The position numbers were made by a program, and so were the translations under genes. A DNA stretch of 64,000 nucleotides from the NCBI GenBank assembly GCA_029224185.1, contig CM055200.1, forward strand, positions 24,287,737 to 24,351,736, read 5' to 3'. This DNA comes from Karalla daura (Eukaryota; Chordata; Actinopteri; Chaetodontiformes; Leiognathidae). Of this stretch, positions 1-30,400 are shown piece by piece (positions within the stretch are counted from its first letter, which is position 1; each line of letters opens with the position of its first letter). The notes beneath the pieces were generated by a model. That model worked only from the letters and a program-made list of their open reading frames with translations, made no database searches and was not told where the DNA came from.

Positions 1-623
1 GGGGCCCGCCGGGTCCCGGAGGACCCCAGTCTCTGGAGGGGCCCGGGCCCCAGCCTCTGGGTGGTGGTGGGGCTCCTCGACCCATTCAGAACCTGGCGCA
101 GATCAAAAGCTGCGCAGCGGCGCGAGCGGCCTCCGCTTCCGGGACAAACACAAGAGCGCGAGCGGCACCGTTAGAAATCCCTGAGCATCCGGTCCGCAGA
201 CATGGGGGGGGGGGGGGGCAGGGGAGGAGGTGCCCGGGAAGGGAGGCGGGGAGAAATGTGGAGGCAAGAAAGAAGAAACGAGCAAGAAAACAGGACGAGA
301 TCGCTGTCAACAGGGCTGCTGCGGATCCTGTTCTTCTTCTACGGACAGAACCACAGCAAAGCACAGCGCCTGGCGGCCCTGGGCGGTACTGCAGCCGCTC
401 GCAATATGCACACACAGCAGCAGCAGGGGGCGCTGCAGTCTGGTCCTCGGCCTCAGCCGCAGAAGAAGAAGAAGAAGAGGAAGAGGATGAAGATGAAGCA
501 GAAGCAGTTACAGCAGGAGAAGTAGAGAAAGAAGCCGCAGCATCAACTGAGACAAAACCAGAGCCAGAACCAGAGCGTCTAGATCAGCTCGGACCGGGTA
601 CCGCAGAGTCTCTGCTGGGGAAC
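1..623 (+). other. znf318 5' flank and 5' UTR
   Basis: GC-rich, CpG-containing DNA upstream of the first znf318 codon, with a G run near 204-218 and a GAA/GAG purine tract near 463-500. The znf318 frame stays open upstream to an ATG at 258, which would add 122 residues including a Glu/Asp run. I treat this as 5' UTR because the ATG at 624 begins a basic, Pro/Arg-rich start like that of the mammalian protein. An upstream start cannot be excluded. Confidence 0.5.
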
Positions 624-9315
<8,692 letters not shown>

Positions 9316-10130
9316 GCTGACAGAGCAGATCAGCTCTGATAACCCCCTCCCCCAACGACCACCTCCAACCTCACTAGACTGAGATGAACCCGCTCAGGTC
9401 AGAGGTCACAGACCTCCTGGTGAGGCTCACTTACTTAACTTCCAAAAACAACAAGATCTTTCTGGTTTTACTCTGAAGGAGCAGGTGAGACTCAGTGAAA
9501 CATCTTGTTTCTTGTTCTGCAGAGTGAAACATGGACCTGTTGCAGTTTTAAATGATCCCAGTGTGAAAGGTGTAGAAGTAGCAGATCGACCACCTGCTCC
9601 ACCAGTAAATCAGAGAATAATCTGGTTTTGATATCCACCTCTTCAGGTGACTCCTGAACATGGGAGGAGATGAAGAGTTCCTCAGATGTTCGTCTTTGTC
9701 ATGTTGGCAGAATAATCTCTCCTGTTCTTTCAGCCCAACCTCTGCTCTCTGCTACGCCAGGTAACGTTTGCACTGACTGTTTGTTTCTATTGCTTTAGAC
9801 TCGCGTCAGTTTTTGTTGCTCCTCGATGATGACGAGGTGTTTTTCTCTGTCCAGCTGGAGACATCGAGGAAAAGACTCAGTGAGTTAGAATCAGGTTCCT
9901 CTCCAGGTCCAAACTGCACTGAACTTCACTGTAGAGAAAGACCTGGGAGTGAGTCTGAGAACAGAGCTGCATGTTTTATTGCCTTGTACTGGATTCTGTT
10001 CATCGTCACTGTAAAATCACCGGTTTGTCCCGTAACTTCAGTTCCAATTAAAGTTGGCGGAAACTCCAGCTGCTGCTTCTGTGTGTTTATCATAAGACAC
10101 AACATGAATAAACTGGATTTAAACTCTGTG
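9316..10130 (+). other. znf318 3' UTR
   Basis: Non-coding stretch from the znf318 stop to just past a canonical AATAAA at 10107-10112. No other gene is visible here. Confidence 0.6.
10107..10112 (+). promoter_or_regulatory. znf318 poly(A) signal AATAAA
   Basis: First canonical hexamer in the sense direction after the stop codon, about 790 nt downstream. An ATTAAAG at 10047 is a weaker alternative. Confidence 0.5.
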
Positions 10131-10404
10131 TCAGTGTTGAATGGATGCAGAGTTCTTGTTTTTGAGTTTCTGATGCTGCTTTTCAGTAGTCACATCCCCG
10201 GAATCAGACACCCAATTCCCAATAGGCAGCTCCCAGAGTGATCAGTCAAGTATCTTCTGTCTGTCTAACTACACCCTGTGACATCACCCTGTATCTTCTG
10301 GTTGTTGACAGCAAAATCAAGGATCTGGAACTCAAGATACAGAATAAGAGATCTTAAGTAGTTTCTTTGTGCTTTGATAATTTAATGTGGTTGAAAAGGA
10401 AGAG

Positions 10405-11090
10405 TTCAGGTCGGCAGCCCACTGCTCCTTGGCTGGGTCAGGGTAAATGCAGAGGAAGAACTACACTGTATATTGTATATGTTACACAAAAGACTAACAT
10501 AACCTTTTTGTGCCAATTTAACTAGAAAGTAGAAGCTCAGAGCTCCTGACCTCATGCTGCCACCTCCAATGGATAGAGGTTCTCTGGTCTGGTTCTGCAC
10601 AAAACTGATCTCATCTGTCGTGTAAAAACGACTTGGACAGAGAGCAGCAGACAGATGGAGCTAGGCGTCCTCAGTGTCTGATCCTGGACCTGTCTCTGGG
10701 TCCACTGTTGGCTCTGGGTCTACTGTTCCCTGAAGCTGCTGAGCAGCTCCACCCTCAGGGAGGAGATGACACCCCGCAGGAACATCTGAAGTCGTCGTCT
10801 CAGAGGAAACTTCTGTGTGAACTAATTTAAACAGCAAACATGAGCACAACTGATGAAGACGAGGTGCTCCATCCTCCTCGGGTGTCTCACCGGTCTTCTG
10901 AGGAGGAGCTCCAGTAGCTTTGAGGATCTCTGCAGTAGAGAAGATGGGGCGATCTGGTCCAGCACTGTCTCGGGTTTGAACCCTCGCATAGCTTAAGTTC
11001 CTCTGAGCACAGCTTCTTAGGCCAACTGCTCCCCGGCTGCCGAGGCACCCAAATTTCCCATTAGTGGGACTACGGAGAGGATTCATTAAA
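10405..11090 (+). repeat. Degenerate interspersed repeat fragments
   Basis: At 10412-10460 and again at 10975-11090 the sequence has GGCAGCCCACTGCTCC-like and AATTTCCC..TGTGGGA-like words. Another copy lies near 6800-6860 in a znf318 intron. They resemble a short interspersed repeat I recognise as widespread in spiny-rayed fish. The family name is not certain and the copies are old. Confidence 0.35.
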
Positions 11091-11379
11091 TTTAATTATG
11101 TTTCTATGTTTTTATGTTTCATGTTTCACTCGGAGGCTCCTGAAGCTGGAGCTCCAGCAGGAGGACTGATGTAGACAGTGACTGTACTGACAGAGGGGGG
11201 GGTCACTAGTGAAAGAGACACCACCCCCTTCCCCGACACCCCTCCCAAGACAGACTGACCCCCCCCCACCTGAGGGTCTTTCTGGGGACCCACCCCCCTC
11301 CCCAGGACAGGCAACTCTGTAGCATCGGGGGGGGGGGGGGGGGTTGTTGCTGGGGAGACTCTGCTCCTTCCTGTCTTTC

Positions 11380-11576
11380 GTCCAGACTCACCATCGCCAC
11401 GACTGTCTGACAGCCAATCAGAAAAATCCGCTCCGCGTTGCTAGGCGAAAGTGTGGCTCAACGGCCAATCAGAGCACAGCAGTGAGGAGCGGCGCAGAGC
11501 GGGACAGAGAGTCCGAGGCCCGGACACTGAAACAGCAAAGCCGCGGAGCCCACGGAGCTCCGCACCCGGAGACACG
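11380..11576 (+). promoter_or_regulatory. ppp2r5d promoter and 5' UTR with two CCAAT boxes
   Basis: CpG-rich sequence directly before the ppp2r5d ATG. Two CCAATCAG boxes lie at 11414-11418 and 11465-11469, 51 bp apart, both on the + strand, which is typical of NF-Y-bound housekeeping promoters. No TATA box is apparent. The transcription start is inferred to lie around 11480-11540. Confidence 0.55.
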
Positions 11577-21344
<9,768 letters not shown>

Positions 21345-22109
21345 CGGGGGGGCGGAGCCTCAGACATCTGAGCAGGAAGGCAGCAGATCAGAGGTCAAGA
21401 GCACAGCCAACCTCTGACCCCAGTACCACACTGTTGTCTGCGTCCCCTCACTGACATCATCCTCTCCTTGTGATGACATCATCGGCGTCATGTTGCACTA
21501 ACACCACCATCTCACCCTCACCACGGGGTTCCTGATCGCACCACGAGGTCCCTGATTCCCTGGAAATATTTGGAGAGTCTTGAAGTCCTTGAGTGTGGTC
21601 CAACAGTCTTGCAGCAGCTCCAGAGACACATGGTTCTTGAAACATGTCCAGGTCCTTCCAGGTCCCTCCAGCTCTAGGCTCCAGGTGTGTGTCCCTGTGG
21701 TGGTTACGTCTGTCCCTGAACGCAGCACGGAGGTTGCACAGAGCCCCGCCCTCTCCCCCCGAGAACTGACCTATCATCTGCAGGCTCTGAGAAGGAAGAG
21801 ATAGTGAATGTATTTGTCCAATCAGAGGAGCAGCTTGACCTGCTGCTTTCAGCCAATGACAGAACTTGTGTAATGGTCTTGTGTAATGACGCGGGTCTCA
21901 CCTGACCATAAGGTCAAAGGTCAGACGTGACATGTTCAGGAGCTGTGGGACATCCAGGCCCACGTGAGCCAATCACTGCAGCTCACCTGGCAGGAAGAGG
22001 AAGTGGCAGAGCCTCCATCCAGCAGGGGGCATTGCTGTGGGGGGGCACCACGTCTCCTGAGCCTGTTTGTACAGATGTTCATGTTTGTACAGAAGAAACA
22101 GCAGAAACT

Positions 22110-22115
22110 AATAAA
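22110..22115 (+). promoter_or_regulatory. ppp2r5d poly(A) signal AATAAA
   Basis: Canonical hexamer about 765 nt after the ppp2r5d stop, followed within 30 nt by TGTGTT-type GU-rich sequence. Confidence 0.65.
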
Positions 22116-23078
22116 GTCTCTTAGACTGAGTCTGTGTTCGGTGTTACTGACTTGTTTATTAATTTTTTATCAGTGAGTACATGACCAGCCACTTTCATGA
22201 GGGCGGGGGGGCACCTACATGTTAAGGTTTCTCTGAGTGGTAGAAGCTCCAGTCTGAGCCTCTCCTGGAACTCTGAGTCCAAGCTCAATATTCACATGCC
22301 ATCTGAACAGATCCTGGAGTCTATCGGTTGGGAAGACACTGTGACCCACGTTTGAGACTCAAAAGATCAAGAATAAAGTAAAATCTGTAATTTGGTCAGA
22401 TGTGTTGATGTCAAGTCAATGTCGTATTAATATTCCACCATAGACACTTTGATTACCGGCTTCTCACACAAGTAGATGTTTTTCTGTGCCAAGCAGGGTG
22501 AGCACGCATGGCCTCCCCATGCACAGACCAAGGCACCCTAGAGGCTCCTACATGTATAATTGATACAGTGTAGACAAACTGCTCCACATGTGCATGTTTC
22601 TAGGTTTAAGATTTATTCAATGGGTTCATGATTAGCTCTGACATGTTTAGTAAAGATAAAGATGAATGAACCCTCAGCTAGGTTCACTCAAACCACAAAG
22701 AATCTGAGAAATATCTGAAAGTTAAATCTGATCAGTTTTGAATCTTTCCTTTTCTTCTCCCTCAGCAACAAATTAAAATAACCATAGTGAGAGAGGTCGA
22801 CCAGCAGGTAAGTTACTCTTCACATGTTCTGGTTTATACTATAAAAACTCTTTATTTTCATCACTGTGTTGTCTTCCAGATATCCAGATGTCAATCAATG
22901 GATTCATTCACTATTCTACTAAAACTTGTGTTAGAGCTTCAGAAAGTGAAGAATTCATCAAAGACACTGATTGAAGGAAAGCAAAGGACACACCTGGACA
23001 GGCGTCAACACAGTTATTGACAGGACAGCAGCTGTCAGCTGTCGATCCAGCTGGATCCAACACGCAGAGTGAATCGCA
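22116..23078. other. Intergenic DNA between convergent ppp2r5d and mea1
   Basis: About 1 kb of AT-rich sequence with no gene that I can support. Confidence 0.6.
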
Positions 23079-23084
23079 TTTATT
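23079..23084 (-). promoter_or_regulatory. mea1 poly(A) signal
   Basis: TTTATT on the + strand (AATAAA on the - strand), 78 nt beyond the mea1 stop, giving a short 3' UTR. Confidence 0.55.
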
Positions 23085-23161
23085 CATCGAGATTAAAACG
23101 CTGACATTAAAGTTGGAGGACTGCATATTCAGGGTCTGTTCAGGGCGAGGGTGTGGTGAAC

Positions 23162-24478
23162 TCAGGGCCCCCCGGTGTTGCCTCGGCGGCCCAGGCGCAG
23201 CGCGGCGCTGCTCTGGCGGCTGGTTAGCGCACTCTGCACCACGTCCTTCCACTGCTCGTCAGACAGTTCCTGCGCCCAGGACGGCACGCCGAGCGACGGC
23301 AGCGCCACCGCCGCCATCGTCCTCTTCACCAGCTCCACATGGTCTGCAGGAAAACAGGAAGTGAGGTGATTAGCAACACTATCGGCACTAGCTTCATGAT
23401 TACATCCCACACATAACTGCAGAGCCATGTCATCGGAGCTGATCAGCAACTGCTAACGAGCAAATCCTCCAGCACTCTGAGCACAGCTGGAAATCAGACA
23501 CCGATATAACAAAACTTGTCCAAACAGCCTTAGCAAACAGTCATTTTTCAAAATAAAGGCAATCGACTTGACAACCGCAACATACTTAACTACATCAACG
23601 AGACGTTATAACCGTCTTGTTGCTCAGTGTAGCTGATCTGTTCTTTTCCTGGCATGAAGTGACTCTAGAGTCTGAGCCTCGGCTCGAGAAGTGCAGACCT
23701 CGTAGATCAGAGTCTGATCGGAGATCAGATCAAAGCCTTGGCTCCAGAGATCCGTTCTGCTGTCACGTTATACATCCACTGGAACCGACGGACCTCAGTT
23801 TTCCTGCTACTATAACATGTAAGGTGTAATTTTGGGATTAGCATCAATAACACCATTAGCAGTGTCTTCTCCTACCTTTTGGAAACCATCACCCTATCAT
23901 GGTGATGGCTTAAGAATGGTTCTAGAGGACCTCATGCAGGTACTCCAGAGACTCTATCCCGGAGTATGCCCAGAGTCACGTCTGGAGCTAGACCTGGAAA
24001 GGGGGGCCCGACTCTGCCACATGGCTCGGTCAGGGACAGATGCCATCCTCCCCATCCAGTGGACCCACCTCCTGCAGGAGGAATCTCTGGCGTCAGGTGC
24101 TGCCACATATGGGGCAAGGACAAGGACCTGTTCAACCCAGACCTGGGAGCAGTGTCCAATTCTGGGGACGTGCAGTGTCTCCTCTCTGGGGGGAGGAGCC
24201 GAAGCTTGAGCAGGAGGTGGAGCTCCAGGTTGGATCTGGTGAGGCTCACCTCCACGCACAGCCTGGACTCTGATCACTAGCATCATGAACTTTATTAGCA
24301 TCACTAACAGCAGCGGCTTAGCTACAGGCTGACCTGCATCCATGGGGATGGAGGCACGGCTTCTCTGGGCTGCCGCCCCCTCAGGGTCATCTTCCTCATC
24401 ACTGTCAGGGGGCGGAGCTTCAGGGAGGTGGAGCCCCATATCCTGCAGGGGTGATGAGGAGGGGGTGAGACGGTGTGT

Positions 24479-24517
<39 letters not shown>

Positions 24518-24871
24518 TTTCTGTGGCATTACCTGGATCCTCTGCTGCACCTGCTGAAGCTGCTCTGAGTGGGACGTAGCCCCCTCCTCCTCCCCCTCCT
24601 CACCCCTCCCCATCCCCATCCCAGTGTCCGGTTCCTGGTTCAGGGGTTGGTAATAATATCCTCCACTGTTGACCACCTCTTCTTCCTCCTCCTCCTCCTC
24701 CTCCTCCCCCCCCTCCACCTCCACCTCTCCACCCTCCAGCCCCGCCCCCTCCCCCCCGGTCCACCCTGGCAACAGACCCCCTCCTTCCGCTGGACGCTCG
24801 TCCCCCCCCAGCTCGTCCTCAGAGTTTGGTAGCACGCGCTCCGGTCCCATCACCGCTCTGACCACGGCCAT
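23162..24871 (-). CDS. mea1: Male-enhanced antigen 1
   Basis: Three coding exons on the minus strand: 24871-24533, 24442-24334, 23343-23162, totalling 630 nt (209 aa). All phases agree. Conserved blocks are MGPER..PN at the start, GGYYYQPLNQEPD, a DMGLHLPEAPP segment, SIPMDADHVELVKRTMAAVA and the end block WAQELSDEQWKDVVQ. The fish protein carries a longer Glu run in exon 1 (from a GAG repeat) and a longer basic tail than the mammalian one. Known only as a small conserved acidic protein, abundant in testis, of unclear biochemical role. It is convergent with ppp2r5d, the same arrangement as in mammals, which supports the call. Intron 1 starts with a CA tract just after the donor. Confidence 0.94.
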
Positions 24872-25560
24872 GCACTGGGGAGGAAGGGGGGGGTCAGTGT
24901 CTAGTCCTGTTGCACCGGTTAGAGTCGCTCTGAGTTGATTGATACCTGATCAGATCCTCACGATGACTCGGACACAAACCGGCTCTGGTTCCTCTGGAGG
25001 GGCAGCAGGACACCTGGGGGGTCCTCACCTTCACCCGTCTGACTGCTCTGTAGCTCTGTGTTGCTCTCTCTTACTGTAGCTCTTTCTGTTAGCCGCTGCT
25101 AGCTGCTGCTGTTGCAGCCGCTGTGTGTATATCCGGGTACGTCATGACGTAGCAGCTGTGACGCTATCGCAACACGTATTGTAAAAGCGAACTTCATTGA
25201 AACCGAAACGAATAAGTAATCGAACGGAGTTGATAGGAGGACGTATTGTGTCTCCAGCAACAGCGGATTATATCAGATCGATGGCTTTGATTATCCTGTT
25301 GATATTGATACAACCCCTCCCCCTCCCCCTCCCCCTCCTGTTCTCATAGTAACGGTCACCTGCTGCAACACACCGGGGCTCGCGAGGCTCATTCAGACAC
25401 ACCGGCCTGTTCCACAGATTCAAACCGATCGATGGATCGATACTGATTGATCTCTTTCGATGTCGGATGACCTGGAGCGGCGCGTGGCCTGCGGCGAGAT
25501 CAAAGGCAACGATGACATCAGCGCGTGCGTGACCGTCCCCTTCCGAGGCGCCTGAGCTGA
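24872..25560. promoter_or_regulatory. CpG-rich region upstream of mea1
   Basis: Divergent gap between mea1 (-) and lrrc73 (+). CpG-rich DNA lies at about 25090-25200 and 25375-25560, with a CCCTCC repeat at 25315-25340. Probable mea1 promoter. A small open frame (25460-25555, 31 codons) is noted separately. Confidence 0.4.
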
Positions 25561-26293
25561 TCGAGCATTTCTCAGGTGAACTGATGCTTTTACAGGTCTC
25601 CATATTGATCCGATGATCGGGTCCAGCTCATTCATATTGAACATCAATTTATTATTGATTGGCTTAAAAGATTTATAACATCTGGTCTAATCAACTTATT
25701 AGGCGATTGATCAGGTCCAAAGGACCAGTCAGCACCTGTCGGACTGACCAATCACAGAGCAGCTTCTTTTGCGGCTGACACCAACCTGAACGTCAATCAT
25801 CAGTCGATCAGCCAAGATCGAAGGAGTCAGTGACAGTCAGCTGTTAGCATGTGAACATGTTAGCAGTGTTTAGCTTGGCACTGTGGAACTCTGCGTTGTG
25901 CTTTGTCGTAAATGATGACCCACTAGTCGATCCACACGATCTTTTATTGCTGCACATGAGTGAATAAAATATAAACGTTGGTCTTGTGATTACTCCTCCA
26001 ACTCATAAAACAACCAGAAAACAAACAAATGTATTGTTAGAGCTATAGACGGATCCTATCTGGACAGCTGCCCCCCACATGTGGCACGACAAGAAAATAT
26101 TAATAATATTGTTACAGAAATAAAAAAAACACAAATAATATTTCATAAATTCAAGACAGAAAACAAATGCAAATAAACGTATCGATGACATTTTTAATAT
26201 TATTAATATTTCAACAGATTATTTTTCAGTTAATAGTACACAACTTACCTCCATTTATAACCATATCAAACGGGGGCTATATATATATATATT

Positions 26294-26324
<31 letters not shown>

Positions 26325-26700
26325 ATATATCTATTCTTTAAGCTGGAAAGTCTGTTAGCATAGTTTTATTAGTATTGGGGTCCAGGAGGAACTGGTTTAC
26401 CCACAGGGTTCTTGTTCCTTACTATAAGGTTCCTGTCCCCCATCCAGGGGGTTCTGGTTTGAGGCGTGTTTAGAGTTATTTCTGAACAGGACTAGGTTTC
26501 AGACGTGGGACTGAGCAGGTGTGAGAGCTTCTCTAAGCTGTTGTCTCTCCCAGCGGCGCAGATAGGTTTTTGAACTGGGGCGGACAACGCTGTCAGCAGC
26601 TTCCTAAAGTGAGGGGGGCGGATCGAAGTGCATTCAAATCTGGGTGGGTCGAATCCCACCTGACACACCCTCCATCTGTGCTGCTGGTCTCTCCCCATGT
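25561..26700. other. Intergenic, mostly AT-rich
   Basis: No gene seen. It holds an AT microsatellite at about 26279-26318 and some GC-rich sequence at 26560-26690 just before the 8-bp array. The lrrc73 5' exon and promoter may lie here but cannot be placed. Confidence 0.5.
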
Positions 26701-26702
26701 TT

Positions 26703-27471
26703 TCCAGGGCTCCTAGTCTCCTGGTGTCCCAGTCTTGTCTCCTAGTCTCCCAGTGTCTTAATCTCCCAGTCTCTCAGTCAAGTCTCCCTGTCTCTTAGTT
26801 TCCTGGTTTCCCAGTCTTCTGGTCTCCTGGTCTCCGGGTCTCCTGGTCTCCCGGTCTCCTGGTCTCCTGGTCTCCTGGTCTCCCAGTCTCCCGGTCTCCT
26901 TGTCTCCTGGTTTCCCAGTCTCCTGGTCTCCTGGTCTCCTGGTCTCCTGGTCTCCCGGTCTCCTGGTCTCCTGGTCTCCCGGTCTCCTGGTCTCCTGGTC
27001 TCCTGGTCTCCCAGTCTCCCGGTCTCCTTGTCTCCTGGTTTCCCAGTCTCCTGGTCTCCTGGTCACCTGGTCTCCTGGTCTCCCGGTCTCCTGGTCTCCC
27101 GGTCTCCTGGTCTCCTGGTCTCCTGGTCTCCTGGTCTCCTGGTCTCCTGGTCTCCCGGTCTCCCGGTCTCCTTGTCTCCTGGTTTCCCAGTCTCCTGGTC
27201 TCCTGGTCTCCTGGTCTCCCGGTCTCCTGGTCTCCTGGTCTCCTGGTCTCCCAGTCTCCCGGTCTCCTTGTCTCCTGGTTTCCCAGTCTCCTGGTCTCCT
27301 GGTCTCCCGGTCTCCTGGTCTCCCGGTCTCCTGGTCTCCTGGTCTCCTGGTCTCCTGGTCTCCCGGTCTCCCGGTCTCCCGGTCTCCTTGTCTCCTGGTT
27401 TCCCAGTCTCCTGGTCTCCTGGTCTCCCGGTCTCCTGGTCTCCGGGTCTCCTGGTCTCCTGGTCTCCGGCA
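26703..27471 (+). repeat. 8-bp minisatellite (TCTCCTGG)n upstream of lrrc73
   Basis: About 95 units of TCTCCTGG with CCGG, CCAG and CTTG variants. A longer pattern (CTCCTTGTCTCCTGGTTTCC) recurs at about 26896, 27024, 27168, 27264 and 27384, at spacings that are multiples of 8. Because 8 is not a multiple of 3 and stops are absent, every frame is open on both strands; this is not coding. Confidence 0.97.
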
Positions 27472-27473
27472 GG

Positions 27474-30400
27474 ATGCTTCCAGCCTCCATCCAGATCACG
27501 GGGGAGCTGCTGTCAGCGGCTGAGGTGCAGGACATCTGTGAGAGCCTAGAGGGCGCCAGCGTGCGGCTGCTGTCGGTGCGGGGCTGCCAGCTCTCCGACC
27601 GAGACTTCGGCCGTGTGTGTCGCAGCGTCGCTGAGTCGCGGTCGCTGTCGCAGCTCAACCTGAACCTGGGCGTGGTCTCCAGCTGCAGCCGCACCCGCCA
27701 CCTGGCCGACGCCCTGCGCTGCAACCGCTCCCTCCAGACCCTGTTGTAAGTCCACGCTGTTCCGGTCTGAACCAGGTCCAGCCTCAGCCAAAGTCCAGTC
27801 CAGGACCAGAGTCCAGCCGACATCAGAGACATGAATGTCTCCTCACACACAAGTTTGTTTGTTTTGAACAACAAAGTCTGTTCAGATCAGGATGTTACAT
27901 CCTTCCCTACTGAAATTTTTGACCAACTGACAAGCAGTGACAACCAGCATGATAGTGGTTGATACTATAAGAGAATTAAGTATAATAAATAAAGTTAAGT
28001 TAAATTTTATGAAAATAAAAGTTAACTTTAAAGAATTAAGTTATTTTAAGAAGCAGCTGCAAGAACCAAACTAGGAGAACAGCGCAACGTTCTCAAACCT
28101 CTCAGTCCAGTCTGGAAAATTCCACCTGGACATGATTGGACTCTGAGTCCAGGATGGACTCTGATGGGTCTGTGTGGTGATCTTAGAGAGTGACAGCGAT
28201 TCCTGGTGGGGTGTGATTGGTTGGTGAGCGTGCCCCCCCCCCCCCCCCCCCCCCACAGCCTCCATGGGAGCCCCCTGCTGGACGCCGGCCTGGTGACCCT
28301 GAACCCCGCCCTGTCCACTCACCCAGCACTGGTCTGTCTGGACCTGGGGGACTGCATGCTGGGGGACGAGGCACTGACCCTAATCTGTGGGATGCTGCCA
28401 CCAGACGGAGCCAAATCAGGTACCCAGAGTGAGGCTGCACCAGTTTAACCAGTGCCAACAGTAAGACCAGGTTAACCAGTACCACAAGTAGGACCAGTTT
28501 AACCAGTACCAGCATTATCATGTAGAAACCAGTACAGCACACTGGATAAGACATAAGAAACCCTTATTCACAATCACAGATACGCACACATAGAAACACA
28601 GGTGTAGATACATACACAGATATACACATACATACACAGAGGTATGTTCCAGATAACCTAACCCTAACCCAGCACACACTGAAGTGTGTGTGTGTTTGTG
28701 TGTGCGTTTGCACGCAGGCCTGAGGGAGCTCACTCTTAGTGCTAACCCAGCAATCAGTTCCAAAGGCTGGGCTCGATTCGCCATTGCTGTGGCCCACAGC
28801 TCCCAGCTCAGAGTTCTGAATCTGGACTACAACCCACTAGGTACACACACACCTGTCACACGCCTGTCACTCCTGGACTGGTGGTGCAGATCTTCCCAGC
28901 TGTGAGGAAGCTCTTCCTATCTGCTTCCAGGTGATCAGATCGCTGGGATGTTAGCAGTTGTGGTCGCATCCAGCAGAACCCTGGAAGTTCTGGATCTGGA
29001 GGGAACTGGACTGACCAACCAAGCAGCACAGGTTTAACATTTCTTTCTCCTCTTCCTCCTCCCCTCGTCTTCGCCTTCTTTCTCTCCTCCTCCTTTTCTC
29101 CTCTGCTCAGTCAGAACCTGTGTTTCCAGGTGGAGCAGCTTCAGTGGTTGTGTGTGTGGTTATGTGGGTCATTCCATGTCAATTCAACCAGGGCACATGC
29201 ACTTAGGTCTCAAAAAAATCTGAAAAAAATACCAGGTGTACCAATGGTACCTAGGAGACACAAAAAGCAACTAACAGAAAGGAATTCCCATCAGGGTTTG
29301 GACAGCAGACCTCAAAAGTCTGAAAAATCATTTTGCATCTCATTTTCAGAGCAGCCTAAGGCCTTGTGGGAATGTACAAAGACTGTTTTTATTTATTATT
29401 TTATTTTTTTGCTTTATGCAATTCTATCTTTTTTGATTTTAGTTGTTTTAGTTTTGTGCGAGTGTTACTACTTATCTCAGTAAGGAAAGAAAATCAAGAG
29501 CCTATGTTGAGTAAAAATGTGTCTCCTGAAGGTCTGAATAGAACCCAGCCAAAAACTCCAAAAAAACTTTGATCAACTTTGAGGGATAGCTGTGACCATG
29601 CAGGACTATCCAGACCAAATGTAACAATTCATCTACATACTATTCCTGTTTATGTACCAGCATGCAATATTTGAGCCTCCTACATACTTTTGTTCTTGAG
29701 TTATGGGCTTGTGAGGCCACACAAAATTGACACCCTCCTCCCTCAGTAAAACTGGCTGTAACTTGGAAAGGATTGATCTTAACATAAAAATGTTTTACAG
29801 AGTGTCTCCTAGGTACCATAGGTACTCTTTTTTTGAGACCTAATTGCGTGGGTCCTGGTTGAATTGACATGGAATGACCCATGTACAGTTTGTCCAGAGG
29901 AGATGTTGATCTGGAGGAGAACATCTTAACAGAGAAGTGGAACAGCAAGTTCCTTGAGAGGACGTGAACTAACTAAACTAAGCTTCTGTACAAATCAGGG
30001 AGGTGGTTTAGTTTTTTTAAGGTCATTTGTAGTGATGTGATGTGTGTTGGGGGCAGGGCTGATGGTTGGTGGGGGTGGGGGGTTCAGGTGTCTGTCAGGT
30101 CGTTCTGAGTCACCTGCTCTGTCCCACTCTCAGGTCTTCCTGGACATGGTGGAGAACTACCCGACCTGCCTGCGGGTTCTGGTTCTGGCGGAGAATGCCA
30201 TCAGCCCGGAGCTGCAGCAGCAGATCAGCGACCTGCTGTCTGAGGGGGAAGAGGATGATGACAGAGAGGCCCCGCCCCCACATGCTGGCCCCACCCCCAG
30301 CAGTGCCCTGCTGCCAATTAGAGACAAGTACCAGCCAATCAGAGACAAGCAGCCACCCACCTGGCTCCCTCACAGTAGTAAGGGCTGAATCCCCCTCATC

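Noticed and set aside
26560..26690. tRNA-like T-arm (GGTGGGTCGAATCCCACC)
   Set aside because: No matching acceptor stem, D arm or anticodon arm at the right spacing; at most a very decayed tRNA-derived repeat.
26758..27874. Open frames of Arg-Pro-Gly-Asp or Leu-Val-Ser-Trp repeats on both strands
   Set aside because: Caused by the 8-bp minisatellite; the same DNA is open in all frames.
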